A DNA stretch of 64,000 nt from an uncultured Schumannella sp. (GCF_905479755.1 NZ_CAJQNT010000030.1:1-64000); one strand, 5' to 3'. Shown: positions 1-7,531, counted from the stretch's first letter. A program made the numbers and translations. The notes: generated from the letters alone by a model not told the origin.

Positions 1-45
1 CAACACTTCGGCTTTGCTCACCTGCTGACACTGCCGCGGCCAGGG

Positions 46-120
46 TGTCCACGATGACGTGAGACATCACGGCCTCACCAACCCTGCTGTCCACGATGAC
101 GTGAGACAGGTGTCCACGAT
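46..120. repeat. Short direct repeats of an IS-end type
   Basis: A 21-bp sequence beginning TGTCCACGATGACGTGAGAC occurs at 46-66 and 88-108. Its first ten bases recur a third time at 111-120. Repeats of this form are common at the ends of IS481-like and related elements in Actinobacteria, so this is probably terminal debris of an insertion sequence. No transposase gene is attached to it here. The assignment to a family is from memory and is weak. Confidence 0.4.
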
Positions 121-141
121 GTACCGAAACCACACACCTCC

Positions 142-179
142 AGGGGCACCAAAGTGCTCTTACCAAAACAGATCCCTGA
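142..179. repeat. 38-bp direct repeat, copy A
   Basis: This segment matches 7238-7275 at 36 of 38 positions in the same orientation. It contains two ACCAAA-type words separated by a short spacer and ends in CAGATCCCTGA. At copy B it abuts the start region of a tandem-HTH gene on one side and a truncated IS3 orfA on the other. Copy A is followed by unrelated sequence. It may be the end of a mobile element or a conserved operator upstream of the HTH gene family. Confidence 0.6.
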
Positions 180-226
180 AAGAAGTCCGGGATCTTGGTC
201 GGGCTCCGACGATTCGACCACTCTCT

Positions 227-262
227 GAGCGGCGCTTCCCTGACGGAAGGTGCCGCTCTTTT
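227..262 (+). terminator. Probable intrinsic terminator
   Basis: The arms GAGCGGC (227-233) and GCCGCTC (252-258) pair perfectly. An inner CTTCC/GGAAG helix extends the stem around a five-base loop, and TTTT follows at 259-262. No gene ending here can be seen, so it would serve transcription entering from left of the window. Nothing else is recognised in 180-325. Confidence 0.55.
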
Positions 263-325
263 CATCGGCCGGTGTCCTGGCCGGGTTGGTGAGGGTCGCG
301 AATGGCTCCAGCATCTGCGGTCGCG

Positions 326-348
326 TGGTTCGCCCTGGGTTTCGTTCC
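326..348. repeat. IS3 element terminal inverted repeat (left)
   Basis: It begins TGGTTCGCCCTG and ends GTTTCGTTCC. It matches the reverse complement of 2960-2982 at 21 of 23 bases, with the TG...CA ends usual for the IS3 family. It lies 11 bp beyond the orfB stop codon. Confidence 0.85.
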
Positions 349-359
349 TATCGGGCGGT

Positions 360-581
360 TTAGGAGACGGGTGTTCCCAAGGGTGTGTCGGGGCCAGCGT
401 AGTAGTCGGCTTCCACCTCGGCGGGAGTGCGCATGTCGAGCTCTCCGTGGAGGCGCTGGTTGTTCCACCACCAGACGTATTCGAGCGTCGCGAGTTCGAC
501 CTGCTCGACCGTGCGCCACGGGCCACGGCGGCGGATCAATTCGGTCTTGTAGAGCCCGTTGACGGCCTCGGCCATCGCGTT
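360..581 (-). pseudogene. IS3 transposase OrfB, 3' fragment
   Basis: This is the C-terminal part of the IS3 orfB integrase. It reads NAMAEAVNGLYKTELIRR and continues through WNNQRLHGELDMRTPAEVE to a TAA stop at 360-362. The Glu in AMAEA is the third acidic residue of the DDE catalytic triad. The remainder of the same reading frame resumes at 1931, on the far side of the IS110 insert. Joining the two gives GDSFD-NAMAEA, the usual family motif. It has no start of its own and is presumed inactive. Confidence 0.85.
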
Positions 582-597
582 GATGCTCCTATAGTTG

Positions 598-1668
598 TCA
601 ACTCATGATTTCGCCGGTTCTCGGGTCGGTTTTGATGAGGTGATAGACCTCGCGGATCACGTAGCGTTTCAGGCAGCGGATGATGTCGCGTTTGCTCTTG
701 CCCTCGGCGGTGCGGCGGGCGACGTAGGCGATCGTGGGTTCGTGAAATCTCATCCTGACGATCACGGTCCGGTAGATGGCCGCGTTGAGCTGCCGGTGAC
801 CGCCGTGGTTGATGCGGTGCTTCCCGCTGGTCATCCCTGAACCGGTCGGAACAGGGCTGATGCCGACGAGTTTCGCGAACGCGGCCTCGCTCCGGATGCG
901 TTCGGGGTTGTCACCGGCGACGATGAGGATCTCAGCGGCGGTGTCGACGCCGATGCCGAACTCGTCGAGCAAGTGCGGGGCGCGCTGGAGAACGAGTTGT
1001 TCGATCTGAGCTTCGAGTTCCTTGATCTCGTCGTTGAGAGAGATCCACCGTCTCGCGATCGATCTGAGCGCGTGACGATTCGCGTCCTCGGGTGTCTCCA
1101 AGCCCCGAGGACGGAGCGCGGCGCAGTGCCGGGCGATCATCTTCTGCGTCTTCTTCGCCGTCTCTCGCCGCAGGTCCTCGGTGGCGTGGACGAGCATCGC
1201 TTTGAGGGTGATCATCGCTCCGGTGCGGTCTCTCACTGCGGTATCGTGCGCGACTTTCAGCTGCCGGATCATCTCCACGACTCCGTCCGCGGTCTTCGGG
1301 ATCGCGGTCGCGAACCCGGCAAGGACCGCCCGGGCGGCGTTCTCGGCGTCGAGGGTGTCAGACTTCCCGTTCAGCCTCCGCAACCGCCGATCGGGTCGTG
1401 AGACTTCGATGACTTTGTGTCCGTGGCGGCGGACGAACGAGGTGAGCCCGGCCCCGTAGGACCCGGTTCCCTCGATGCCGAACGCGATGATCTTCCCAAA
1501 CCCTGCCGCCCATTCCAGCAACTGCCGGAACCCCGCCATGTCGGTCGTGATCGTCAGGGTCGCGAGGATCCCGCCGATCGAGTCCATCACCGCAGCGACG
1601 TGGATGTGTTTATGCGTGTCGACGCCGATCACGACGTGCCCGGAACGAGCGGTCTCGAGTTCGGTCAT
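598..1668 (-). CDS. IS110-family transposase (DEDD RuvC-like plus Tnp_20)
   Basis: The product is a 356-residue recombinase that would cut and rejoin DNA guided by the RNA from the element's non-coding end. An N-terminal RuvC-like domain is visible, with GVDTHKHIHVAAV (first Asp), FGIEGTGSYG (Glu) and GKSDTLDAENAARAVL (two Asp). The C-terminal domain reads PVPTGSGMTSGKHRINHGG, where a Ser near TSGKHR is the expected nucleophile. The ATG at 1668 was chosen over an upstream GTG at 1686 because AAGGAG precedes it by nine bases. The gene is intact, so the element could still be active. Confidence 0.92.
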   Translation of the reverse strand: MTELETARSGHVVIGVDTHKHIHVAAVMDSIGGILATLTITTDMAGFRQLLEWAAGFGKIIAFGIEGTGSYGAGLTSFVRRHGHKVIEVSRPDRRLRRLNGKSDTLDAENAARAVLAGFATAIPKTADGVVEMIRQLKVAHDTAVRDRTGAMITLKAMLVHATEDLRRETAKKTQKMIARHCAALRPRGLETPEDANRHALRSIARRWISLNDEIKELEAQIEQLVLQRAPHLLDEFGIGVDTAAEILIVAGDNPERIRSEAAFAKLVGISPVPTGSGMTSGKHRINHGGHRQLNAAIYRTVIVRMRFHEPTIAYVARRTAEGKSKRDIIRCLKRYVIREVYHLIKTDPRTGEIMS

Positions 1669-1930
1669 GTGTGCTGTCTCCTTCACCGGTTAGCGTGGTG
1701 TCACGCTGTCGCCGGCGGGTGGACAGGACTGTCATGGGGACGCGTTGTCGAGACTGCTCCAGGCTCCTATCAGGTCACGCCCGATCCGGCGGCAGCGGTT
1801 ACTGCGCGCCCGGCCGGAGGCTCGACAGATCAACGCCAAGGCACCATGCGGGCCAATCGTATGCAGGGGTCAGAACACTCCAGCCAGGACTACCCCATCC
1901 TCGCGAGATCGGGCAGAAACAGACTGACAG
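1669..1930 (-). ncRNA. Candidate bridge/seek RNA region of the IS110 element
   Basis: This is the 262-bp non-coding end upstream of the transposase, where IS110-group elements encode the RNA that pairs with donor and target DNA. Three short stretches resemble sites it should recognise. Bases 1763-1770 repeat the element's other end (585-592, GCTCCTAT). Bases 1741-1756 match the reconstructed target at 15 of 16 positions. A TGACAG word read on the minus strand (within 1722-1735) is complementary to the element's terminal CTGTCA. The transcript ends were not determined, and pairing geometry is inferred from related elements. Confidence 0.55.
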
Positions 1931-2622
1931 TCGAAACTGTCCCCAACGGTTCCGGTCGACGGCGTCGCGCCGAGCTCCTCGATGCGGTCGGTGTAGACCA
2001 CGGCAAAGTAGTTCGACCCGTGGTCGGCGTGATGGACGAGTCCGTCGAGGTTCCCGCCCGCAGCCCACGCCGCCATGTTCAGCGCTTGGAGCGGCAGGAT
2101 GTCGGCTTTGAGCGTCGAGGCGACGTTCCATCCGACGATGCGGCGGGAGACCACATCGGTGACGAAAGCGACGTGAGCGAACCCGGACCACGTCGCAACA
2201 TAGGTCACGTCCGCGACCCAGAGCCTGCGCGGCGCGTCCGCGGTGAACCTGCGTTGCACGAGATCCCTCGGCTTCTCGTTCGCTGGGTCGGACTTGGTGG
2301 TGAAGACCTTCTTCGACCGCTTCACGCCGCGAACACCGCCCAGGCGCATCAGCCGGCCCGTCCGATCCCGACCGATCGCCCAGCCCTGCCGCCGCAGCAA
2401 CGCATGCATATTGCGGACCCCGTAGACGCCGTAGTTCTCCGCATGCAACCGCGTGATCTCCGGGATCAGCAGCTCGTCCCGCAGCTGCCGGGCTGATGCG
2501 GGACGAGCTTTCGCGGCCCGATATCCGCAGGCGGTGAGGAAGCCCACCTCGGCTCGCCGCATCACACGGCAGACGAGCTCGACCCCGAAACGATCACGCA
2601 TCTTGTCGACGAACGCGATCAT
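1931..2622 (-). pseudogene. IS3 transposase OrfB, 5' fragment
   Basis: This is the N-terminal and central part of the IS3 integrase. It begins near MIAFVDKMRDRFGVE, in the frame offset from orfA expected for programmed frameshifting. The HTH_21-like segment (YGVYGVRNMHALLRRQGW) and the first two catalytic Asp residues are present, in LWVADVTYVATW and HHADHGSNYF. The frame runs into IS110 sequence at 1930 after GTVGDSFD, so the product lacks the catalytic Glu. The real orfB start depends on a frameshift close to the end of orfA and was not located. Confidence 0.85.
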
Positions 2623-2933
2623 CGCGACGAGGGGCGGCCGAGCTCGGTCGCGAAAGACACGCTCGCAGACCAGAGGATCTCGTTCGCCTTCTCCAACTCG
2701 GCAACCTGCTTCCTCAACCGCTTGATCTCCGCCTGCGCCTCGCTCGAGGTCCCCGGCTGACGGCCCTCGTCGACGTCGAGGCGTTTCTTCCACAATCGCA
2801 GCGTCTCGGGGTTGACGCCGAGCTTGGCGGCGACGTGCTTGATCGCGGCGTGATCGGTCTTGTGATCGGGGCGAGTCTCACTCAGCATCCGCAGTGCGCG
2901 CTGACGAAACTCGTCCGGATACGGTCCTGCCAT
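2619..2933 (-). CDS. IS3-family transposase OrfA
   Basis: The product is a 104-residue DNA-binding subunit with an N-terminal helix-turn-helix (PDEFRQRALRMLSE, then VAAKLGVNPETLRLWKKR) and a C-terminal leucine-zipper-like stretch (QAEIKRLRKQVAELEKANEIL). Both are standard for OrfA. The ATG at 2933 has GGAGG eight bases upstream and is preferred to an in-frame TTG at 2948. The end overlaps orfB in another frame. It looks intact, but its partner orfB is broken. Confidence 0.85.
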   Translation of the reverse strand: MAGPYPDEFRQRALRMLSETRPDHKTDHAAIKHVAAKLGVNPETLRLWKKRLDVDEGRQPGTSSEAQAEIKRLRKQVAELEKANEILWSASVSFATELGRPSSR

Positions 2934-2959
2934 GAATCCATCCTCCAAAAGGAAAGGAC

Positions 2960-2982
2960 GGAACGAAACTCAGGGCGAATCA
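2960..2982. repeat. IS3 element terminal inverted repeat (right)
   Basis: This is the partner of 326-348, matching its reverse complement at 21 of 23 bases. It lies about 27 bp upstream of the orfA start, so the orfA promoter is probably inside or next to the repeat. Confidence 0.85.
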
Positions 2983-3094
2983 CACAACCTGTTCGCCGCA
3001 GTTGAGCCTGGGTCATGTCGGACAGCGCCGCTAGCCTGAGTGCGACCTCTGCGGACAAGTAGACGTAACCACCTCGTGTGGAGGAGACCCAGGT

Positions 3095-3214
3095 ATGGCA
3101 CGACCCGCAAGCAAGCAGCAGAAGACTCTCGAGCAGACGCTCTGGGAGGCTAAGGCCGTCGAGCTCGTGCTCGAGCAGGCGGAGCTGTTCGCGACTGGAG
3201 AGGCGGATTCGTAG
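3095..3214 (+). pseudogene. hsdM relic: N- and C-terminal ends of a type I methyltransferase fused in frame
   Basis: The 39-codon frame starts at an ATG preceded by GAGGAG. Residues 2-19 (ARPASKQQKTLEQTLWEA) match the usual start of HsdM, the DNA adenine methylase of type I restriction systems. Residues 20-39 (AVELVLEQAELFA and following) resemble an HsdM C-terminus. The whole catalytic core is missing, as if an in-frame internal deletion joined the two ends. The stop TAG (3212-3214) directly abuts the ATG of the next gene, so translation of this relic may now feed the large gene. The HsdM match is from family memory. Confidence 0.6.
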
Positions 3215-6200
3215 ATGCCCGACTTCGGCCCCTTCTCCGTTGAGCCAGCGCAAGTAGCGGCACTCGGTGGAGCAAACTTTGGCCAGTTCGTGAGCCGATT
3301 ACTCGCGACTGAGGTAGCCGCACACGGCATGGCCGGCGAGACTCTCGAAACGACCTACCTCGAGAACGTCGGAGATGGCGGAGTCGATGCGGGCGTTCGG
3401 CATGCGATCCCGACGCGATGGATCCCCGCAGGCGAGAGTGCTTGGCAGTTCAAGGCAGGCGACTTGACCCCTGCGAAGTGCAAAGCCGAGCTGAAGGGTG
3501 CTACGTGGGCAGCCGAGATTCTCCGCAATGGCGGCAAGTATCGCCTGGTGCTCGGCGCGAGTCTGACCTCAGCGAAGCTCGCAGCTCGACGGGCGAAGTT
3601 GATCGAGGCCGCAACCGAACTCGGCATCGCTGACCCTGAGTCCAAGATCGAGATTGTCGCCGCGGACCGACTCGCAGGTTGGATCGAGGAGTATCCGGCT
3701 CTTGCCGTTAGCCCGCTCCTGCGCGGCACCGGCGTGATCGGACAGACCCTCGACGAGTGGAGCCGCTCCAACCGCCACGCAACCTCATGGGTGTCGTCCG
3801 ACGACCGCGACAACAAGATCGAAGCGATCCGCAATCTGGTTTCCGGCTCGGATCCGTTGGACTTGCACCTTGACGGGGTGAGTGGCCTCGGAAAAACGCG
3901 ATTGGTACTCGAGGCGTTGCGTGGCCAGGACTGCGAACCGCTCGTCGTCTATTCCCTCGCGGCCGATAGCTTCCCTGTCACCGTGCTGAGCCAGCTTCAG
4001 TCCCAAGGCCGGACAGCGATCGTTGTGGTCGATGAGTGCGATGGCAAGCAACATGAGATCTACGCCTCCGCATTGGCAACTGGGTCTTCTATTCGGCTGA
4101 TTACAGTTGGAGAACCCGGAGGCATCGCAACCCGAACGCCGATGATCAATCTCGGAGCGTTCGGCGACGAAGCGATGAAGGAACTTCTGCGGGCGAACCG
4201 GCCGCAGCTTTGGCCAGAAGCGGAACGCGTGGTCGTCGAAGTCGCCGCTGGCAACATCGACTACGCGTTGAAACTGGCGCAGGCTCTGCTCGAGCGCGGA
4301 CCGGGGTCGGCTGGGACACTCGTCACCGACGACGACATCCGGGCGTTCTTCCGAGCTCAACTCCCGGACGGGCAACTTTTTTTAGCTAGTTGCGCACTGG
4401 CGCTCTTCACTCGCTTTGGCCACGACGGCGAAGTCTCGACTGAGATTGACACGATCGCTGCCGGGCTCGGTCTCGCACCCGCCGATTTGAGGGGTGCCGC
4501 AGCGGCTCTGCAGCGACAGGGCCTTCTCTCCAAGCAGGGGCGATTCAGAGCCGTCTCGCCTCACCCCTTGGCGCTGTATCTCGCCGCCCAGGCATGGGCA
4601 CAGCTTGGGCACGAGATTGTCGCGGTTCTCCTGCCGATGCTGGACCCCGAACTTTCCGAACGGCTGTTTCGCCGCGCGGCCGAAATTGGGGAGCTTGAGA
4701 GCGACAGCCCGGCGATCACCGCCGTCCTTGCGGCGAGTGGCCCATTGGCTTCACTCGAGTCGCTCGCGGCGGACCGGAACTCAGCGCTACTGATTCACTT
4801 CGCGATTCTCGCGCCTGGAGCTGTCTCGGAGCGGTTGTCGGAGCTCATCAGTCAGGCCTCGGGTGACGAGTTGCGCGGCAGGAGCGCAATTCGGCGCGAC
4901 CTCGTCTGGGCCCTGGAAAAGCTGGCGTGGCACTCCCGGACGTTCGCCCAGGCAGCTGACTCGCTCCTCGCTCTCGCGGTGGAGGAAAACGAGACCTACA
5001 GCAACAATGCAACCGGGACCTGGGTTGAGTTCTTCGGGACCATGCTCCCCGGAACTGCCGCGTCACCAGATTCGCGGATCGCCTACCTCTCTTCTTCAGC
5101 GACTTCGCCTAGCTCGCGCGTTCGGTTGTTGGTTGCAAAAGCGGCCGGGCGAGCCCTCGAGATCCAGGAGTCGATCATGGTCTCAGGAGAGGTGCAGGGG
5201 GGAGTTGTCGTAGAGCCTCGCGGACGCCCCGCGACCTACGGTGACGCCTGGGCGTACCGAAATTCGGCGATTGACATCCTCGCTGAACTTGCTCGTGACG
5301 GAGATGCGGAGGTGGCCGACGCGGCTCAAAAGGAGCTTGTCGACTCGATCCACGGTCTGCTTGAGATTCGTTCGAACAGGGAACACCTCGGAAGCGTCCT
5401 CGCCGGGCTGCCCGAGACCGCGATTTCGCGTGTTCGTGTTGAAATCGAGGGTCTCAAATCACTCTTCGATCGGGCTGATGTCACTGATGGTCGTCCGGCA
5501 GCGCTCGAGTCCCTCGAAGCGCTACTGCCGGAGGAGACGCCCGCTGCACGCCTGAAGGTGATCTGCAACACCCACTCATGGGATCGCCAGGTCGACGATC
5601 TTGCATCCGAAATTGCGGCTCTGGCGCGGAGGGTGAACGCGCTCGAGCCTGCCGACCCACTTCGACACCTTCTGGATCAAGATTCGGAGATCCCCGCCGC
5701 CTACGCGATTGGCCGAGCGCTCGTATCGCTCGGAATTGAGTACGAGGCTGGGATTGAAATCGTTGGCCCGCTCGCCGACAGCATTCACTCCGAGGCGCTC
5801 TATGGGTTCCTGCACGGTCGAGTCCTGGCTGGAGAAGAATCAGCCTTCGACACCTTTCTCGATGGCGCGGATCTTCCGGCGCTGTCGACGCTGCGCGCAT
5901 CGGTGAGGGGGCCAAGGACTTCGGAAGCCGAGGAGCGGGTTCAGCGGCTAGTTCAGGAAGTGCCCGTGGCTCAGGGAACCCGCCTGCTGTTTGCGTGGAC
6001 GCGTGACGCGACGGAGGCGGAGCGTGCACGGTACGTGCGAGAGTGGGCGACTCGGCTGGGAGACCAGGCCGACTACAACGCGCTTGTGGACTACGCAGCG
6101 ATGCAAGTGTTTCGCGAGAACGAGCCCCTTGAGGAACTTGACCCCGTCGTTGCGGAATTGGTCTCTAGGCGCCGCGAGTTCCCTGCCGTAGGACAGGAGG

Positions 6201-6796
6201 AATGGGACTGGACAATGCTTGCTCGTCGGCAGCTCGCAACCAACGCGGTCGGGCTTGGCGCCCTCCTCGCCGACCTCATTGAGGCTGACGCGCTCACGGC
6301 CTACTCGTCCTCGGAAGAGGCGAAGCTGATGCAGGACGTTGTCGAGGTGGGCGGCGAGCCGGTGTGGGTGGACCTGATGAACCGTCTCGAACGAGGCGAG
6401 TGGCGCCTCTCGTTCTCAGTACGCGATTGGCTTGGGGACGCCGTACCGCTGGAAGTGGCAAGGAACTGGGTCGGGGGCAGCGTTGACCGTGCGCGCGTCC
6501 TCGCTGATGTCACGAAGCCAGGTGGGTCGACCTTGGCGCCCGCAGCACGATTCCTTATCGAGGAGTTCGGCACGGATGAGCGCGTCCCCTCACACCTCGT
6601 CGGCCAGTTCTACAGCGGGATGTGGAGTGGCAATGAATCTGATCGGATTGCCCGCCAGATTTCCGAAGTTGAGTCATGGGTGGACGAGCCGGGTCAGTCC
6701 GCAGCGGTCAAGTCCTGGGCGCGACGTCTCGCCCAGAATCTTGCCGCTCGCCGTCGCGAGGTTCTCCATCGTGAAGAAGAGGACGACCGTTACTAG
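3215..6796 (+). CDS. Mrr-like nuclease / STAND NTPase / helical-repeat protein, putative defence effector
   Basis: The protein has 1193 residues. Residues about 45-115 look like a PD-(D/E)XK nuclease: GDGGVDAG with Asp58, then AWQFKAG with Gln78-x-Lys80, the Mrr-type variant of the motif. A NACHT/STAND-like NTPase follows, with Walker A GVSGLGKT at 221-228 and Walker B AIVVVDECD at 268-276. From about 400 to the end it is helical and rich in Leu, Ala and Glu, like a repeat-built sensor. This order (nuclease, NTPase, sensor) resembles antiviral STAND (Avs) proteins, but no known family was recognised for the sensor. Codon use is less GC-rich than its neighbours, suggesting transfer. Its start abuts the hsdM relic. 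The function is inferred. Confidence 0.7.
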   Translation: MPDFGPFSVEPAQVAALGGANFGQFVSRLLATEVAAHGMAGETLETTYLENVGDGGVDAGVRHAIPTRWIPAGESAWQFKAGDLTPAKCKAELKGATWAAEILRNGGKYRLVLGASLTSAKLAARRAKLIEAATELGIADPESKIEIVAADRLAGWIEEYPALAVSPLLRGTGVIGQTLDEWSRSNRHATSWVSSDDRDNKIEAIRNLVSGSDPLDLHLDGVSGLGKTRLVLEALRGQDCEPLVVYSLAADSFPVTVLSQLQSQGRTAIVVVDECDGKQHEIYASALATGSSIRLITVGEPGGIATRTPMINLGAFGDEAMKELLRANRPQLWPEAERVVVEVAAGNIDYALKLAQALLERGPGSAGTLVTDDDIRAFFRAQLPDGQLFLASCALALFTRFGHDGEVSTEIDTIAAGLGLAPADLRGAAAALQRQGLLSKQGRFRAVSPHPLALYLAAQAWAQLGHEIVAVLLPMLDPELSERLFRRAAEIGELESDSPAITAVLAASGPLASLESLAADRNSALLIHFAILAPGAVSERLSELISQASGDELRGRSAIRRDLVWALEKLAWHSRTFAQAADSLLALAVEENETYSNNATGTWVEFFGTMLPGTAASPDSRIAYLSSSATSPSSRVRLLVAKAAGRALEIQESIMVSGEVQGGVVVEPRGRPATYGDAWAYRNSAIDILAELARDGDAEVADAAQKELVDSIHGLLEIRSNREHLGSVLAGLPETAISRVRVEIEGLKSLFDRADVTDGRPAALESLEALLPEETPAARLKVICNTHSWDRQVDDLASEIAALARRVNALEPADPLRHLLDQDSEIPAAYAIGRALVSLGIEYEAGIEIVGPLADSIHSEALYGFLHGRVLAGEESAFDTFLDGADLPALSTLRASVRGPRTSEAEERVQRLVQEVPVAQGTRLLFAWTRDATEAERARYVREWATRLGDQADYNALVDYAAMQVFRENEPLEELDPVVAELVSRRREFPAVGQEEWDWTMLARRQLATNAVGLGALLADLIEADALTAYSSSEEAKLMQDVVEVGGEPVWVDLMNRLERGEWRLSFSVRDWLGDAVPLEVARNWVGGSVDRARVLADVTKPGGSTLAPAARFLIEEFGTDERVPSHLVGQFYSGMWSGNESDRIARQISEVESWVDEPGQSAAVKSWARRLAQNLAARRREVLHREEEDDRY

Positions 6797-7206
6797 TCGC
6801 GACGCCCGGCGTGAGTAGTGTGCGTGTCGGCCCCCATCTTCGGTTCGCCGGAGAGGCGCTTCTTCATGGTCTTTGGGTCAATGCCGAACTTCGCGCCAAG
6901 TCGATTCAGCGACCAGCCTTCATCCTGGAGCTGCCGCGCCTCTTTCAGAGCGGAAGGTTCGATTTCGCCGTGCTTGCGGGTCGCCGCGCCAGCGCGCTTT
7001 AGCGCCAGTCGTGCCGTCTCGCGATTGATGCCCCAGCGTACGGCGATGCTGCGCAGCGCCTCGCCTGCGTGGTACTCAGCCGTGATCTGCTCGACCTCCG
7101 CCGACGTCAATCGATGCTGAGCTTGGGTGAGTACCCTCCGGCCGGCGCCTTCGCGATCGTGCCGGGCGGGTGACGTAGCTTCAAGCTGTCGGACTGCAAG
7201 CAACAC
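6793..7206 (-). CDS. Tandem helix-turn-helix protein (Hin C-terminal-like)
   Basis: The product has about 137 residues with two HTH units of the Hin/resolvase C-terminal type. The first is LTSAEVEQITAEYHAGEALRSIAVRWGINRETARLALKR (abridged key words AEYHAGE and GINRETA). The second is ARQLQDEGWSLNRLGAKFGIDPKTMKKRL (key words DEGWSL and GIDPKTM). No recombinase catalytic domain is present. The stop codon overlaps that of the STAND gene by 4 bp in convergent orientation. The GTG start at 7206 is a guess, as no clear ribosome site precedes it, and the frame stays open into the 38-bp repeat. It may be a regulator or recombination accessory protein. Confidence 0.6.
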   Translation of the reverse strand: MLLAVRQLEATSPARHDREGAGRRVLTQAQHRLTSAEVEQITAEYHAGEALRSIAVRWGINRETARLALKRAGAATRKHGEIEPSALKEARQLQDEGWSLNRLGAKFGIDPKTMKKRLSGEPKMGADTHTTHAGRRD

Positions 7207-7237
7207 TTGTCGGTGTTTGTTTTGGTCAGTAGCACCT

Positions 7238-7275
7238 AGGGGCACCAAAATGCTCGTACCAAAACAGATCCCTGA
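7238..7275. repeat. 38-bp direct repeat, copy B
   Basis: This copy is 36/38 identical to 142-179 and in the same orientation. It lies about 30 bp upstream of the presumed start of the tandem-HTH gene, and an IS3 orfA is cut off exactly at its outer edge (7276). That makes it the likely end of an inserted segment. The two copies frame a 7.1-kb block holding the IS nest and the STAND gene. Confidence 0.65.
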
Positions 7276-7472
7276 TTCGCCGCCCGCAACTCCGCCGACT
7301 CCGATGAGGGGACGCCGGGCCTGCGGCCATGGTCGATGTCGTCCTGCCGGATCCAATTCGAGAGCGTGACAGGGTGGATGCCGAGTTCGAAGGCGGTCTG
7401 CTTGGCCTGTTTGCCAGCGCGCACAAGCGCGACAGCACGAGCACGAAACTCCGGCGGAGAGGGGCGTGGCAT
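7276..7472 (-). pseudogene. Truncated IS3-family OrfA
   Basis: The first 66 or so residues of an OrfA-type DNA-binding protein remain: MPRPSPPEFRARAVALVRAG, then an HTH (AFELGIHPVTLSNWIRQDD) and the usual linker GVPSSESAELRAAN. The frame then enters the 38-bp repeat and stops. It is a different IS3 element from the one at 326-2982, because the sequences differ throughout. No orfB accompanies it. Confidence 0.75.
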
Positions 7473-7531
7473 GTGAATGAGCCTTCCGGATCAGGCCACC
7501 AGTTAGCCAGCGAAACTGGAACCATTTCCGT

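Larger units (their letters stand above)
582..1930 (-). mobile_element. IS110-family insertion sequence
   Basis: The element is about 1349 bp, inserted in IS3 orfB between TTTCGAC and AACGCG as read on the minus strand. It has a single DEDD-type transposase gene, no terminal inverted repeats and no target duplication, as usual for IS110. There are only about 16 bp after the gene and about 260 bp before it, the arrangement of the IS110 group proper as opposed to IS1111. The exact ends are uncertain by a few bases because a CT dinucleotide occurs near both junctions (1930-1929 and 594-593). Confidence 0.85.
326..2982 (-). mobile_element. IS3-family insertion sequence, interrupted by an IS110 element
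   Basis: Near-perfect 23-bp terminal inverted repeats (326-348 and 2960-2982) bound orfA and orfB, both on the minus strand. Removing the IS110 insert (about 1349 bp) leaves roughly 1308 bp, a normal IS3-family size. orfB is split just before its catalytic Glu codon, so this copy cannot make an intact transposase. No matching 3-5 bp target duplication is seen outside the repeats (GCG on the left, CAC on the right), so the copy is old, rearranged, or made none. Confidence 0.85.

Noticed and set aside
323-2985. Target-site duplication of the IS3 element
   Set aside because: The bases outside the two inverted repeats (GCG and CAC) do not match at 3-5 bp.
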